DNA of 64,000 nucleotides from JBGPHT01 sp041484525 (GCA_041484525.1 JBGPHT010000009.1:1-64000), one strand, 5' to 3'; shown: positions 1 through 9,330, counted from the stretch's first letter. Numbers and translations: made by a program. Notes: generated by a model from the sequence alone, not told the origin.

Positions 1-2
1 CA

Positions 3-58
3 CAGATGAACGCAGATAGGTAAGTTGTTTTTCATCTGCGCTTATCTGCGTTCATCTG
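3..58. repeat. Long inverted repeat (REP-like hairpin)
   Basis: A perfect 16-bp inverted repeat has arms at 3-18 and 43-58 (CAGATGAACGCAGATA and its complement) with a 24-nt loop. The loop holds an extra partial copy of the same CATCTGCG word. It lies just past the stop of the minus-strand ATP-grasp gene, so it could act as a transcript-end structure. The sequence has the look of a dispersed intergenic palindrome, but other genomic copies cannot be seen from one window. Confidence 0.6.
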
Positions 59-159
59 GTGCCAATTCGGGTTTCGGCCTTTCAACCACCTCGATCAGCT
101 TTGGGGCTCTGCTTTAAACTCGACGAATTCCGACGCACTACCTAGCGAGGTCTTCCACC

Positions 160-1431
160 TCAAACCGACGAGCGTAGAGTTGCTGATTTCCGTACGCGAG
201 TAAGAAAGCTCCGTTCCTGCCAAGGCCGGAGGAGCTCTTGGACTAGGGCTGGCTCCCCCAGCGGGATGTCATGGAAGCTCGACTCCAGGAACTTACTTTG
301 ACTATTCCAGGCGTCCGGGAAATATGCGATCATCGCCTTTTGCGTAACGGCTGGCGTCTCGCGAAGCGCCTGGCCCGATAATTGCGCCCACAGCGCTTCT
401 ACCATGTCGCGTCCCTTCCCGAGTTGCAAGTGGCAAAGCGGAGTGCAGCGCGGGTTCATTTCGATGAGATAGGCGGCGCCGCTGGTATCCTCAATGATGA
501 AATCCAAACCGAAGAATCCGGACAAGCCCAGCCGGGATGCAATTCGTTTCGCACAGAGCATCATTTCAGGGTTGTCGATTACGCGCACCACTGTGGCAGG
601 TCCGGTCTGCCCATCCGTGCTGACGACCTCAACGCCAAATCCAGCCAATACTCTTCCCTTCCAGCAAAATACCGCGCAGTTGGCGGGACGGCCCTGAACG
701 TAAGACTGAACACTGACTGCGAGCCGCGGCCGGCGCCACCAGGAGCGCAGCCAGAATGGGTCGCGGTTGACGATCAGCCGCTTCAGCGCTCGGGCGGCAC
801 CGAACAATCGGGGAAGTTCCCTGAAGAATTGGCCGGCCTGCTCGGGAGTGTATGCGATCTTCACACCACGGCCACCCCATGTTCCATCGGCTTTCACAAC
901 CCAGGGAAGCGCCTGCTGCGAGTGCCACGGCTTAAGATCCTCTGCGGTGCGGATCACACTCGTAGCCGGCACACGCAGCCCCTCTTCATGGGCAATCCGG
1001 AGAAGGTCGTACCGAGCCGAGACTGTGGGGTAGCTTTCCGGCGGACCCAGGGAGCGCTCGATCAAGGCCGCCACGCTGCTTACCGATGTTCCCGGCCGCC
1101 TGGCGCGCGCATGCAACTCATGCAGATGTTCGACGGCGCGGTCATCGCACGGAATCACAATCTGGGGATTGGTCGCCTCAATCGCGGCGGCCAATGAGTC
1201 CAGTGGACGAAGGCCGTGATAAGGAAATACCTGCCGAACGACACTCGTCTTGAGTAAAGGGTGCCCGCTGGCCTGGCAGACAGCGAAAACATCCATACCG
1301 GCATGTGAGAGGCTGATGGCGAGCTGCGCGGAAAGAGACCACGTTGTGGTGTCCGTCAACAGAACCTGTGGGGCTGCCATTGCGGTTGCCAACCGATCTT
1401 TCGAATTGAACTTCTCGGTAGTCACGTCCAA
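160..1431 (-). CDS. ATP-grasp domain protein (carboxylate-amine/thiol ligase type)
   Basis: About 423 residues. The N-terminal third is a Rossmann-like pre-ATP-grasp domain (PQVLLTDTTTWSLSAQLAIS). The central part shows the ATP-grasp lysine and glycine-rich loop (PWVVKADGTWGGRGVKI), and the metal-binding end is GLDFIIEDTSGAAYLIEMNPR, with the E and N expected to bind Mg. Proteins of this build activate a carboxylate as acyl-phosphate and join it to an amine; the substrate is unknown. It is the last gene of the leftward EPS operon, 53 nt after the flavoprotein gene, so a role in modifying the polysaccharide is plausible. The full frame starts with TTG at 1431. An ATG at 1380 (MAAPQVLL) would also give a complete domain and may be the true start. 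Confidence 0.8.
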   Translation of the reverse strand: MDVTTEKFNSKDRLATAMAAPQVLLTDTTTWSLSAQLAISLSHAGMDVFAVCQASGHPLLKTSVVRQVFPYHGLRPLDSLAAAIEATNPQIVIPCDDRAVEHLHELHARARRPGTSVSSVAALIERSLGPPESYPTVSARYDLLRIAHEEGLRVPATSVIRTAEDLKPWHSQQALPWVVKADGTWGGRGVKIAYTPEQAGQFFRELPRLFGAARALKRLIVNRDPFWLRSWWRRPRLAVSVQSYVQGRPANCAVFCWKGRVLAGFGVEVVSTDGQTGPATVVRVIDNPEMMLCAKRIASRLGLSGFFGLDFIIEDTSGAAYLIEMNPRCTPLCHLQLGKGRDMVEALWAQLSGQALRETPAVTQKAMIAYFPDAWNSQSKFLESSFHDIPLGEPALVQELLRPWQERSFLTRVRKSATLRSSV

Positions 1432-1484
1432 TGCTTAAAGTATCCTGTCGAAGAGCGCCGCCGCGTAACGTCCGGCGTTCCGAT

Positions 1485-2729
1485 TCATTGATTCCCGTTG
1501 GAATGTCCCACGTACGCGGATCTGCTGCGCACCAAAGTGCGCGAAGCCGCTCTTTCCAGATGACGCGCGAGCCGCCGTGCTGTGAATCTGGCTCCGACCG
1601 CAAAACGAAGGAGAGGTCCGAAGGTATTGGCCGCGGCCGTGCCCACAAAATACAGGCCCGGCACGGAAGATTCGAAGTTGGAAGAGAGCACGGGAGTGTG
1701 CTCTACGCATTGGATTCCTGCCTGAATATCCGAATGTAAGAAGGTGAGGCGGCGCAGATCGACCTTATAGCCGGTGGCGGCGATCACGTGATCCGTCACC
1801 AGCGTCCGCTGGCCGCCCGAGCCATCCGTAAGTTGCAGGCTTACCCGGCCGTTCTGGACCTTCGCTTGCGTGATCGAGACCCCCAGGTTGAATGGCACCT
1901 TTCCCACAACCTGGTCCTTTACAAACCAGCCCGGCGCTGGACCGAGAAGCCGCCGCACCGCGTCAAATCGATATCGTTCCGACAGTTGGCGGAATACCAG
2001 AGGTGCACTGGCGCAGAAAACCAACTTCCACCCCGTGCCGATCCCCGTCATCGGGTAACGAATGCGTTCCAGAAGGGCGGCGGGAATTCGCTTTGGCGGA
2101 TCGTGGAAGCGAATACGCGCTTTTCGACCTACTAACTGCACGCTGGCTCCGGCCTCGTGGAGCAGGGCCGCTAAGTCTACAGCCGACGCCCCTGCTCCCA
2201 CCACAGCCAGCTCCCGTCCTTTGAAGTGGTCCAGAGTAGAATGCCTGGAGCTGTGGGTTACGAATTCCTCCGGAAGTTCGGCAAGGGCTGGAGGGACATG
2301 CTCGAAGTAACTCAAGCCAACCGCATTGACTATCCTTCGCGTGGCAACAACCTCCCCGTCTGCCAAGCGGATTTGGAATCCCCCCGGGACTCGATCCACC
2401 GAGACGACTAGCGTGTTTTCCAGTTCCGGCACAAACCTTTTCTGGAACTCGAGTCCGTAGGAAGAAAACGTCTCCAGCGGGACGGGGAGTCCTTGGTCGG
2501 CATATGGGATCCCTTTTTCCTGGCAATACCGCCCCAAAGTGAATGCCGAATCAGGGTCATACAGGGAAGAGGCAAAACCGTCGGACTTCAACCGCATGCC
2601 TTTGGGCATGTTGACCAGCCAAGTACGCATCGGACTGCCGAAAATTCGAAACTCGACGCCGCGTGCCTTGAGGTGAGCTGCGATGGACAGCCCGTATGGA
2701 CCTGCTCCGATAATCGCTACATCGATCAT
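1485..2729 (-). CDS. FAD/NAD(P)-binding flavoprotein (monooxygenase/lysine-N-oxygenase-like)
   Basis: About 414 residues. It begins MIDVAIIGAGPYGLS, a GxGxxG dinucleotide-binding motif at the very N-terminus. A second motif, AVVGAGASAVDLAALL, sits near the middle, followed by GRK and a late ATGYKVDLRRL element typical of NADPH-dependent flavoprotein monooxygenases. The frame stays open upstream to 3155, but that extension has no protein character and would run over the exosortase gene. The ATG at 2729 has GGAGG ten nt upstream and is chosen as the start. It is probably a redox tailoring enzyme for the polysaccharide or for a lipid or peptide made in the same operon. The substrate cannot be read from the sequence. 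Confidence 0.8.
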   Translation of the reverse strand: MIDVAIIGAGPYGLSIAAHLKARGVEFRIFGSPMRTWLVNMPKGMRLKSDGFASSLYDPDSAFTLGRYCQEKGIPYADQGLPVPLETFSSYGLEFQKRFVPELENTLVVSVDRVPGGFQIRLADGEVVATRRIVNAVGLSYFEHVPPALAELPEEFVTHSSRHSTLDHFKGRELAVVGAGASAVDLAALLHEAGASVQLVGRKARIRFHDPPKRIPAALLERIRYPMTGIGTGWKLVFCASAPLVFRQLSERYRFDAVRRLLGPAPGWFVKDQVVGKVPFNLGVSITQAKVQNGRVSLQLTDGSGGQRTLVTDHVIAATGYKVDLRRLTFLHSDIQAGIQCVEHTPVLSSNFESSVPGLYFVGTAAANTFGPLLRFAVGARFTARRLARHLERAASRTLVRSRSAYVGHSNGNQ

Positions 2730-2827
2730 TTTGCACCATCCTCCATTACAGGTGCGTTTCGATGGCTTAGAGCCAACCGTTCCCTGACAGGTCCCCCCAT
2801 CCTGTGAGTGGGCGCGGAACATCCGTA

Positions 2828-3739
2828 TTAGGTTACCGGGGCGCATTCGACAGCGGTACTCTTGGGGGGGCGGGCTTCTGTTCTTCGCAAGACAAATAGC
2901 AAGGCTCCGATCATCGCCAGACCTACAAGGGAGAAAGGCAGCCCGCCGGCATGGTGAAGCTTGCCGAAAAAGAAGCGCTGATCCGCATAGACCCCGAGCC
3001 AGGAAATAGTCACGATCCGGATGGCATTCTTGAAGATCACGGTGGGGATAGTCAGGAGGCATAAACAAACCCTTCTCCAACCGGATCGTAGAAGCGCGTG
3101 GCCCACCAGTATGCTGGCGATGAATAGCGACATACTCGAACGTATGCCGCTGCATTGCTTCGCAATTTCAATATCAATGCCAGGCAACGCGAACTTAAAG
3201 CCCTCCCGAAAGACGGGTACTCCCAGGATCTTGAACAGGACGAAAGAAATATCAGCCGATCCCGCCTGCAGCACTCCAATGATCCTATCCAGGAGCTCCG
3301 GAGGAATGGGAACCGTCAGGATCAGAAAGCTCACCGGGAAGATGGCGCGCTTCACAACTCGCGGGCCAAAGAAAACCAGAAACCCCGCCGCCCAAATCAG
3401 AAAGATGGCGAGCCCCAGCAGGGACAACCTGTCATTCGGATTGAGGAATGACGACTGTGCCCGGACCATCCAGAAAAACAGGCCTCCGGCCAACAGCCAA
3501 GGCATCCCCCAGGCGGCGCAAAAGCGAGGTTGGCTGAAGACGCCTTTTCTGTCCAGGTAGATCAACAATCCACTGATAAACGGTATCGGCAGAATGTACG
3601 AATAGCGTTCGTCGTTGGATCCCAGGGTGACGATCTGCCCGATCGGCTCCCGGAACGCTGCCAGGGACAGCCCCCAAAACAGCAGGAACCCGCCAGTTCG
3701 TACAGACCACCGTACCGTTGTGTTGGATGAGTCTGGCAT
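2828..3739 (-). CDS. Exosortase (integral membrane cysteine transpeptidase-like)
   Basis: About 303 residues with roughly eight hydrophobic helices. The exosortase signature triad is visible: Cys in EIAKQCSGIRSSMSLF, Arg in KNAIRIVTISWLGVYAD and His in KLHHAGGLPFS. Family members cleave C-terminal PEP-CTERM-type tails of secreted proteins and attach the protein to an extracellular glycan or lipid. It lies directly after the Wzz and BY-kinase genes, the classic partner set in exosortase/EPS loci. The ATG at 3739 (MPDSSNTT) is 22 nt after the kinase stop; an upstream start at 3814 would overlap the kinase gene. No protein with an obvious PEP-CTERM tail is encoded in the window, so its substrate lies elsewhere or carries an unrecognised tail. 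Confidence 0.9.
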   Translation of the reverse strand: MPDSSNTTVRWSVRTGGFLLFWGLSLAAFREPIGQIVTLGSNDERYSYILPIPFISGLLIYLDRKGVFSQPRFCAAWGMPWLLAGGLFFWMVRAQSSFLNPNDRLSLLGLAIFLIWAAGFLVFFGPRVVKRAIFPVSFLILTVPIPPELLDRIIGVLQAGSADISFVLFKILGVPVFREGFKFALPGIDIEIAKQCSGIRSSMSLFIASILVGHALLRSGWRRVCLCLLTIPTVIFKNAIRIVTISWLGVYADQRFFFGKLHHAGGLPFSLVGLAMIGALLFVLRRTEARPPKSTAVECAPVT

Positions 3740-3761
3740 GCTTGCCCCCGAAACACCGGAC

Positions 3762-4601
3762 CTACTCTTCCTCCGGCTGTTTGCCCTTCTGGGATTTCTT
3801 GCCGTAATACCCATACTTCACATAGAAACTATCCAACCCTTCGATGCCATTCAGAACGACGCCCGCGATGTTCTGCCGTCCCAGAAGCTCGATGGATTCT
3901 TCGACAGACCGATCCTGCGTGGACCCGGCCCTCACTACCAACAGGGTGGCGTCCGATTGCCGCTGCAGCATCAGGGCATCCGTCAAGGGCAGAATGGGTG
4001 GTGAGTCGATCAGTATCCAATCGAAGTAAGGCCTGAGCTTCTGCATGACGGCCGAAAGAGCCGGGGTTTGCAGCAACTCAGTGGGGTTGGCGATGGCACT
4101 GCCCGCCGGCAAGAGGTACCAGTTCAGGGGTTCGACACGGCGTATGGCCGAGAAGGCGTCCAAACGGCCATATAGAGATTCCGCCAGCCCGGGCCAATCC
4201 TTGAGCCCGAGTTTCTGCACCATCGAAGCGCGATGAAAGTCTGCTTCTATCACCAGGACGGAAAAAGTTCCGCGTTCCGCCAGCACCGTTGCCAGGTTGG
4301 AGACGACCGTGGATTTTCCGTCGTGCGCCAGCGGGCTGGTGACCAGGAGACTTTTCAGTTTCCCCGTGTCCCAGCGCTCGCGCAGACGCATGCGCAGGAA
4401 TCGAAAGCGGTCGGTGCCGGGGCCGCCCGGATCGGAGTGACAAATGATCCGGCTGGCGGGAGTAAGACGAGCCTCTACGGTGGGGATATGGCGGAGCTCA
4501 GGGGCTTTGCTATGACCCTCCGGCTCAAACTCGACCGCGGTTCGCGCGTAATCATGTCTCGCCGCCGGGGGTTTCTGGAATAGGTCGCGGAGGCGGCTCA
4601 T
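3762..4601 (-). CDS. CpsD/CapB-family bacterial tyrosine kinase (BY-kinase)
   Basis: About 279 residues, cytoplasmic, without its own membrane activator domain. A Walker A is seen in LLVTSPLAHDGKSTVVSNLA, Walker A' in FSVLVIEADFHRASM and Walker B in WILIDSPPILPLTDA. The C-terminus has a short tyrosine cluster (FYVKYGYYGKK) that would be autophosphorylated. Together with the Wzz-like protein encoded 34 nt upstream it should form the split transmembrane kinase that controls polymer length and export. An unusual 80-residue N-terminal extension precedes the catalytic domain, with a stretch (PEGHSKAPELRHIPT) of unknown use. Confidence 0.92.
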   Translation of the reverse strand: MSRLRDLFQKPPAARHDYARTAVEFEPEGHSKAPELRHIPTVEARLTPASRIICHSDPGGPGTDRFRFLRMRLRERWDTGKLKSLLVTSPLAHDGKSTVVSNLATVLAERGTFSVLVIEADFHRASMVQKLGLKDWPGLAESLYGRLDAFSAIRRVEPLNWYLLPAGSAIANPTELLQTPALSAVMQKLRPYFDWILIDSPPILPLTDALMLQRQSDATLLVVRAGSTQDRSVEESIELLGRQNIAGVVLNGIEGLDSFYVKYGYYGKKSQKGKQPEEE

Positions 4602-4635
4602 AGACGTGTCACCGGAGATGATGTTACCTGACTAA

Positions 4636-6255
4636 TCATTTGGGATGCCGATAGGTATAATACTCAGCCGCGCATAGCGCTAGCGCCAGCACACATCCTG
4701 CCGACCACTCGAAGGCAGCCTTCCAGGTGCGAGTGCGCCCTTCGCCGGGAGTGAGCAGCAGGGGTACGCCTACCACAAGCGGCAGTGAAAAACGCCGGCT
4801 AAGCTGTTTCTCGGCACGAAAAGACTGGTCGGACATATCCCTCAAAAAAGCCAACACCAACCCCAGAAGAAGTCCTCCCGCCACGCCGCCCATGTTGATG
4901 TTCATCCGTTTCGGACTGGAAGGAACCTGGGGAAGAGTGGGTGGATCGACCAGGCGGAACTGCTGCCCGCGCTGGTCTCTTCCGAGGTTAGTCGCCAGTT
5001 GCGACTGCTGCTCCTTGCTGAGCAGATCCTCGTACTCTTTTTTCTGCAGTTCGTAGTCGCGCAGAATTCCTGTCAACTGCTGTTCCCGGACCGGTGTCAG
5101 ATTCAGGCGGTTTTGGTATCGCTCCATGTCTGCCCGTAGCCGCGTTTCGTCTTTGGCAAGGTTGTCCAGCTCCACGTGGTTGGCTTCCAGTTGGCTTTTG
5201 ATCTGTGCGACGGCGGGCTGATCGGCGGCTCTGTCCGGCTGGGTCGCGGCGGCTTCCGATTTTTGAGTTGTGGGAGCGGCGCCTTTCAAGCGCTTGAGCG
5301 CGGTTTCCGCTGCCGACACCATTCCTTCCGCCTTCACCACCTCGGGGTGCTTGCTTCCCAGGACGGTTAACAGCCGGTCGCGGTCGAATTTCATATGCGC
5401 CAGGTCGGCCTCGGCTGCGGCCACGGGATCGACGATCCGGGCTACGTCATTCGAGCCGGGCAACGGCGTATTACGCGCGGACATGGCTTCGTAGCCGCTG
5501 AGCAACGATTGCAGGTATACCCGCTGCTGTTGGGCGCGGCTCAGCGTGCCCATTGTGGTCTGCAGTTGCGAATTCAGGCTGGTCAGTATCGCCAGATTCC
5601 CCGACTGTTGCTCGGGCAGCTCCCCCAGGAACTGCATCTTAAAATCGCGCACGTGTTGTTCTTGCGTAGTCAGCTTGGCTCGCGCGGCTTCTAACTGTTC
5701 ATGCAGGAAGCTGGTGGTATTTGCGTCCCGCGCTTCGCTGGCCTTCATGTTCTCCTGGATGAAGAGCGAGGTCAGCCGGCTGGTGACTTCCTGCGCGACA
5801 ACCGGGTTCTCCGACGTGAAGGAGATTTTGAAGCCCGACAAGTCTTTTCCTTGCGGTCCGCCCAGGATGGGCAGAATATCTATGTCGTGCGTAAGCAACT
5901 CAACCACTTGTTCCGGCGCCTGGCGCTTCGTCGCCTTGGGGTATAGGGCGAATTCGCGAATGATGTCAGTCAACCGGGGACGCGCCAGGATCTCCTGCTT
6001 CAAGGCTTCGAGCTCGGAAGCGACATCCGTCGTGCTGTTCGGCGTTACGTAGCGTTGGGGAACCTGTTGCTGAACGACCAGAAGTGTTGCTTGCGAAGTG
6101 TAGCGATTCGGCAGGATACGCAGGATGGCCATCGTCAGAACGATCGCGGCGCAGGTCGGAAGGAAAATCCACCAACGGCGACGGACGACGGTATAACGGA
6201 TCCGCTCGAAGATTTCGCCGAGACTAGTTTGACCTTCTATCTCTTCGTCGGGCAT
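4636..6255 (-). CDS. Wzz/GumC-type chain-length determinant and polysaccharide co-polymerase
   Basis: About 539 residues. A first membrane helix lies near residues 34-50 (WWIFLPTCAAIVLTMAILRI). A long periplasmic coiled-coil section follows (EQLEAARAKLTTQEQHVRDF, then LDNLAKDETRLRADMERYQN). The Pro-rich motif before the second helix is VDPPTLPQVPSSPKRMNINMGGVAGGLLLGLVLAFL. This is the GumC-like layout found beside exosortases. An extra hydrophobic helix close to the C-terminus (AGCVLALALCAAEYYTY) is uncommon and would put the tail outside. It works with the adjacent BY-kinase in polymer length control. A 346-nt gap upstream suggests it may also have its own promoter. Confidence 0.9.
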   Translation of the reverse strand: MPDEEIEGQTSLGEIFERIRYTVVRRRWWIFLPTCAAIVLTMAILRILPNRYTSQATLLVVQQQVPQRYVTPNSTTDVASELEALKQEILARPRLTDIIREFALYPKATKRQAPEQVVELLTHDIDILPILGGPQGKDLSGFKISFTSENPVVAQEVTSRLTSLFIQENMKASEARDANTTSFLHEQLEAARAKLTTQEQHVRDFKMQFLGELPEQQSGNLAILTSLNSQLQTTMGTLSRAQQQRVYLQSLLSGYEAMSARNTPLPGSNDVARIVDPVAAAEADLAHMKFDRDRLLTVLGSKHPEVVKAEGMVSAAETALKRLKGAAPTTQKSEAAATQPDRAADQPAVAQIKSQLEANHVELDNLAKDETRLRADMERYQNRLNLTPVREQQLTGILRDYELQKKEYEDLLSKEQQSQLATNLGRDQRGQQFRLVDPPTLPQVPSSPKRMNINMGGVAGGLLLGLVLAFLRDMSDQSFRAEKQLSRRFSLPLVVGVPLLLTPGEGRTRTWKAAFEWSAGCVLALALCAAEYYTYRHPK

Positions 6256-6601
6256 GTTAATCGCGCATTCCGTCCGGGCTGTAAAAGTACATTTATCCGA
6301 TTATAAACAAAAGACTTGATTCCTTCTGCCAGTTATTGGCTGGCAGGGGTCTCCATATACTTGGCACTTCACAGTCCAATTCAGTTAAACCGTTGATTTA
6401 TCGGCCCAAACCAGTGCTCGGGCAGGGGGCAAATCCCAAAATCCCGGGCAATGTTCGAAGCCTTTTCCCTCGCCTACGCGTGGTTGCGGATGTTCCTGGT
6501 GCTCGCCGATGCTTATCCCAGCATCGAGGAACGCCTGGAACGGCAGCTATGCAGTGGAAAGGGGTTGGGTCCTGCGGGAAGCCGCTGCCGCCCAAAAACG
6601 G
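6256..6601. other. Intergenic region with a short perfect hairpin
   Basis: This 346-nt gap lies between the deacetylase-like gene and the wzz-like gene. It holds a perfect inverted repeat CTGCCAG-ttattgg-CTGGCAG at 6326-6346, about 70 nt upstream of the wzz start, where it could be an operator or leader hairpin. I see no sigma-54 GG-N10-GC promoter or ops-like element here. Short open frames in the gap have no recognisable protein character. Confidence 0.4.
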
Positions 6602-8017
6602 TCAGCGATCTCTACGCTCATCGAGGGTGTAGACGATCTCATCCGCGACTACACGTGCATACGCGACCCTGGCCCGTTCGCGGCCCGGGCCTGTGATTCG
6701 CCATCTCCCGCCCTCGAGCGTCAGGTGCATCGCACTGCGTTCTCTCCACCAGCGGTTGACTTCTCCCGGCAGCGCCATCCACGCCTCGCGCTCCGCACCT
6801 AACGCCGACAAGTAACTCAGTAACTCACGATATACCCGTCGTGCTTTGTCTTCGATGAGGTAATCGGGGTGGGTAATCACACTGATCAACCCGTTCTTCT
6901 TCTCGATCGCCGTGATCTGCTCTCTCCAAAGATCGATCGAATACTGTCCCAGGATTTGGAAGAGAGAATAGTCCTGGATCGTCGTCACGGGCAATTCGAG
7001 AAGATCGCCGACGGCGTAAGGGAATACGGTGCAACAGCCGCCGCGCTGCGCTTCCAGGTGAGCCACATTCGGCACCGACATCTCGTAAGCGGCGTCGAGC
7101 GCGCCGGACCATTCGAGATTGCGGAACAGCGAGCCGGCCCGGAATCCCTGGGCCTGGTACTCCCGCAGGTACGCATTGATGGCCGGAACCCGATCCAGAA
7201 ACGTCTGCCGGCTGCTGAACAGCCTGCCGTCATGATTGAGGTCCTGAACGTTGACTTCACATCCGCCCTTCCGGATGGTTTGGCGCAAGGCGGGGGAAAC
7301 GCTGTAGCGTTCCTCGGGAACCAGTTGATAGGAGGCCCGGATGCCGAAAGATGCATCGGTGTCCATCAGGCGGGTGATGCCACCGGCCCCCGCCGCGGTT
7401 TCGACGTCGTGCGTGACCATGACGCAGGAGCGGCAGCCTTCCGGCCAGAACCAGATGAATGGGACGGTTTCGATTCCTTTAGCCCGCATCGACAGGATCA
7501 GCAGGCGCTCGTGCAGATCCTCCACGCTCGTATCCACCGGCCACTTCGGAAACGGCAGCGTATTCCAGTCGCGAAGGAACAGCCGCTGCAGATGCTTGCG
7601 AACCGGGACGCCGAGCAGAGGCCGTAACTGGTAATAGGCCTGCCGGACGGCTTTCGCGGCCAGCATGCGGCGCTTCTGGTTGCTCCCCTGGCCGGCGTAA
7701 CGCTCCATGCGGAGATTGTCGATCGCCTGGGCGGGGTCGAATGGCAGCCGGAGGCCCGAGCCATTGGCCGCAACCTGCCGGGAGAGATCCGGGGCTGTCC
7801 CCGCAGCATTCGCCGCCCACGCCGCGCGCGACACCTGTCCATACCCGACCGCCTGGCCGAAGTGGAAATAGCCGGACTCCGGATGTAGTTCTTCGGACGC
7901 ATACGGAGGTAGCAGTTCTTCCGGGCACCGGTAAAAATCAGCCAGAACATTACGCACCGGCGGCTCCAGAGTCGAACAGGCGGAGGCCCTGCGGGAGCCT
8001 TGGATCAGGGGGTTCAT
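6602..8017 (-). CDS. Polysaccharide deacetylase-like protein
   Basis: About 471 residues from ATG 8017 (MNPLIQGSRR). The frame is open further upstream but would overlap the next gene and is Arg/Ser-rich junk. The central region has CVMVTHDVETAAG, the TxDxE/D-type metal-site motif of NodB-like deacetylases, and later ISVITHPDYL supplies the second histidine. An upstream domain (NVLADFYRCPEELLPPYASEE) with no family I recognise precedes it. Predicted role: deacetylation or a related hydrolysis of amino sugars during EPS assembly. The gene sits in the operon between a FemAB-like acyltransferase and wzz. A non-catalytic member cannot be excluded. Confidence 0.65.
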   Translation of the reverse strand: MNPLIQGSRRASACSTLEPPVRNVLADFYRCPEELLPPYASEELHPESGYFHFGQAVGYGQVSRAAWAANAAGTAPDLSRQVAANGSGLRLPFDPAQAIDNLRMERYAGQGSNQKRRMLAAKAVRQAYYQLRPLLGVPVRKHLQRLFLRDWNTLPFPKWPVDTSVEDLHERLLILSMRAKGIETVPFIWFWPEGCRSCVMVTHDVETAAGAGGITRLMDTDASFGIRASYQLVPEERYSVSPALRQTIRKGGCEVNVQDLNHDGRLFSSRQTFLDRVPAINAYLREYQAQGFRAGSLFRNLEWSGALDAAYEMSVPNVAHLEAQRGGCCTVFPYAVGDLLELPVTTIQDYSLFQILGQYSIDLWREQITAIEKKNGLISVITHPDYLIEDKARRVYRELLSYLSALGAEREAWMALPGEVNRWWRERSAMHLTLEGGRWRITGPGRERARVAYARVVADEIVYTLDERRDR

Positions 8018-8141
8018 GCGAGTATCGGATCGGCGCACCTTGCGTGCGCCGCCAGACAGACTGGAGCACGCGATCGGTCGGGAATTGACTAGTCGTGACT
8101 TCATGGTCCGCCGCGGGACGAGTCGCGGGGACGATCGCAAA

Positions 8142-9182
8142 CTAGGGCAGATGCCTGTATACCAGGCTGCCCGCCAGAGGGAGAACACTGTCCGGTAAAT
8201 GCCCGAAGATGCGCTTCGCCATTCGGGCTTGCCAGCCGGAGTGGATGGCCTGAACCGGGGCGCCGCCATATTGCCAATACGCCAAAGCCGACCGGCCGGC
8301 GCCCCAGCGATCCTTGAAAGCAATGAGACCGGGGTTATCCCAATCCGATCGCCCCATATCGAACCGGGAGAGCCCGCCGTTCCTGGCTTCCTGAATCGCC
8401 TTCCAGAACAGGAGCTGCATCCCCCCCAGGTTGTTGAAGCTCTTGTCCGAACAACCGTACTTGTAAACCAGCGTGTCTTTGTAGCGGAGGGTGAGGATGG
8501 CCGCCACGGGCCGGCCGTCTTTCGAGGCCAGGCGAATCTTCAGGATGTCGCCCATGCACGCAACCAGGTTGCGAAACCAGGCGCGCGGCTGCGGCACCAG
8601 TTGTTGCCGCCGGCGCGTCAGCATCACCAGATTGTAGAACCGCTCCAGCAGCGATTCCGACCGCCCTTCCTCATAGCTGAGCCCTTCCCGCTCGGCCCGC
8701 AGGATTTTTCTCTGGATGCAATCCTTGTGAAAACCGCGGAAGAGATCTTCGAGCGAGGGGCTGAGGTCGAGTTGGTGCAGGCAGAAGCTGTCTGTCTGTC
8801 TCAAATCCGCCGACAGTTTCGCCTGTAGCGTGACCGGCCGGATTTCCAGATACCGGGCGTGACTCTCACTAAGGTCGCGCTTGAATGCGGAGAGCAGGCA
8901 CACCAGTGCCTCATCGTTCTCGACCAACGGTTCGCAATGATCGGAAAAGGGGAGTGAGATGCTGCGGCGCCCGGTGAGCCAGCTTCTGACCCGGCAGAAG
9001 ACCAATCCATCGGTCAGGTTTTCTCCCGGAGCGGTTGTAGTCAGAACCGTGGGCTCATATCCGTACGTCCGCCGCAGCGCTTCGAGCCAGGAAGGTGTAT
9101 GAAACACCGTGGCATGAGGATCACGTTCGAGGAACGCCGGCCAGCGCGGATCTTGCAGGGGATCGATCTGCCAGGTCGTCAT
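8142..9182 (-). CDS. FemAB-type (GNAT superfamily) acyl/aminoacyl transferase
   Basis: About 346 residues from ATG 9182 (MTTWQIDPLQDPRWPAFLERD). The first half carries the FemAB-like opening (ATVFHTPSWLEALRRTYGYEP). The second half has the GNAT acyl-CoA-type core (DGRPVAAILTLRYKDTLVYKYGCSDKSFNNLGGMQLLFWKAIQEA followed by FDMGRSDWDNPGLIAFKDRWGA). This pattern matches the FemAB-like proteins that regularly accompany exosortase EPS clusters. The likely role is N- or O-acylation or aminoacylation of a sugar nucleotide or lipid-linked glycan; donor and acceptor are unknown. An upstream extension to 9353 is Arg-rich and rejected. Confidence 0.8.
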   Translation of the reverse strand: MTTWQIDPLQDPRWPAFLERDPHATVFHTPSWLEALRRTYGYEPTVLTTTAPGENLTDGLVFCRVRSWLTGRRSISLPFSDHCEPLVENDEALVCLLSAFKRDLSESHARYLEIRPVTLQAKLSADLRQTDSFCLHQLDLSPSLEDLFRGFHKDCIQRKILRAEREGLSYEEGRSESLLERFYNLVMLTRRRQQLVPQPRAWFRNLVACMGDILKIRLASKDGRPVAAILTLRYKDTLVYKYGCSDKSFNNLGGMQLLFWKAIQEARNGGLSRFDMGRSDWDNPGLIAFKDRWGAGRSALAYWQYGGAPVQAIHSGWQARMAKRIFGHLPDSVLPLAGSLVYRHLP

Positions 9183-9330
9183 CGATGAAGGACCAACCAC
9201 CGCCCGCGGGCGCGCGGGGACATGCTCTATCGGCTCACCGCGGCCGCCTTGACGAACTGCGGCCGCGCTCCGGCGATCGATACAACCTTCACCGCCGGCC
9301 TTCCTGCCGGCGCTGTGGCAATGCGGCCTA

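Noticed and set aside
382..1197. Long plus-strand open frame opposite the ATP-grasp gene
   Set aside because: It is the GC-rich antisense shadow of a well-recognised minus-strand protein and shows no motif of its own.
6451..6696. Plus-strand frame in the wzz upstream gap that starts MFEAFSLAYAWLRMFLVL
   Set aside because: It has a hydrophobic start by chance but no ribosome site, runs antisense into the deacetylase-like gene and turns into Arg-rich sequence.
9293..9312. Perfect GC stem CGCCGGC/GCCGGCG as a terminator
   Set aside because: No U-tract follows on the minus strand and it lies within the EPS operon, where transcription should continue.
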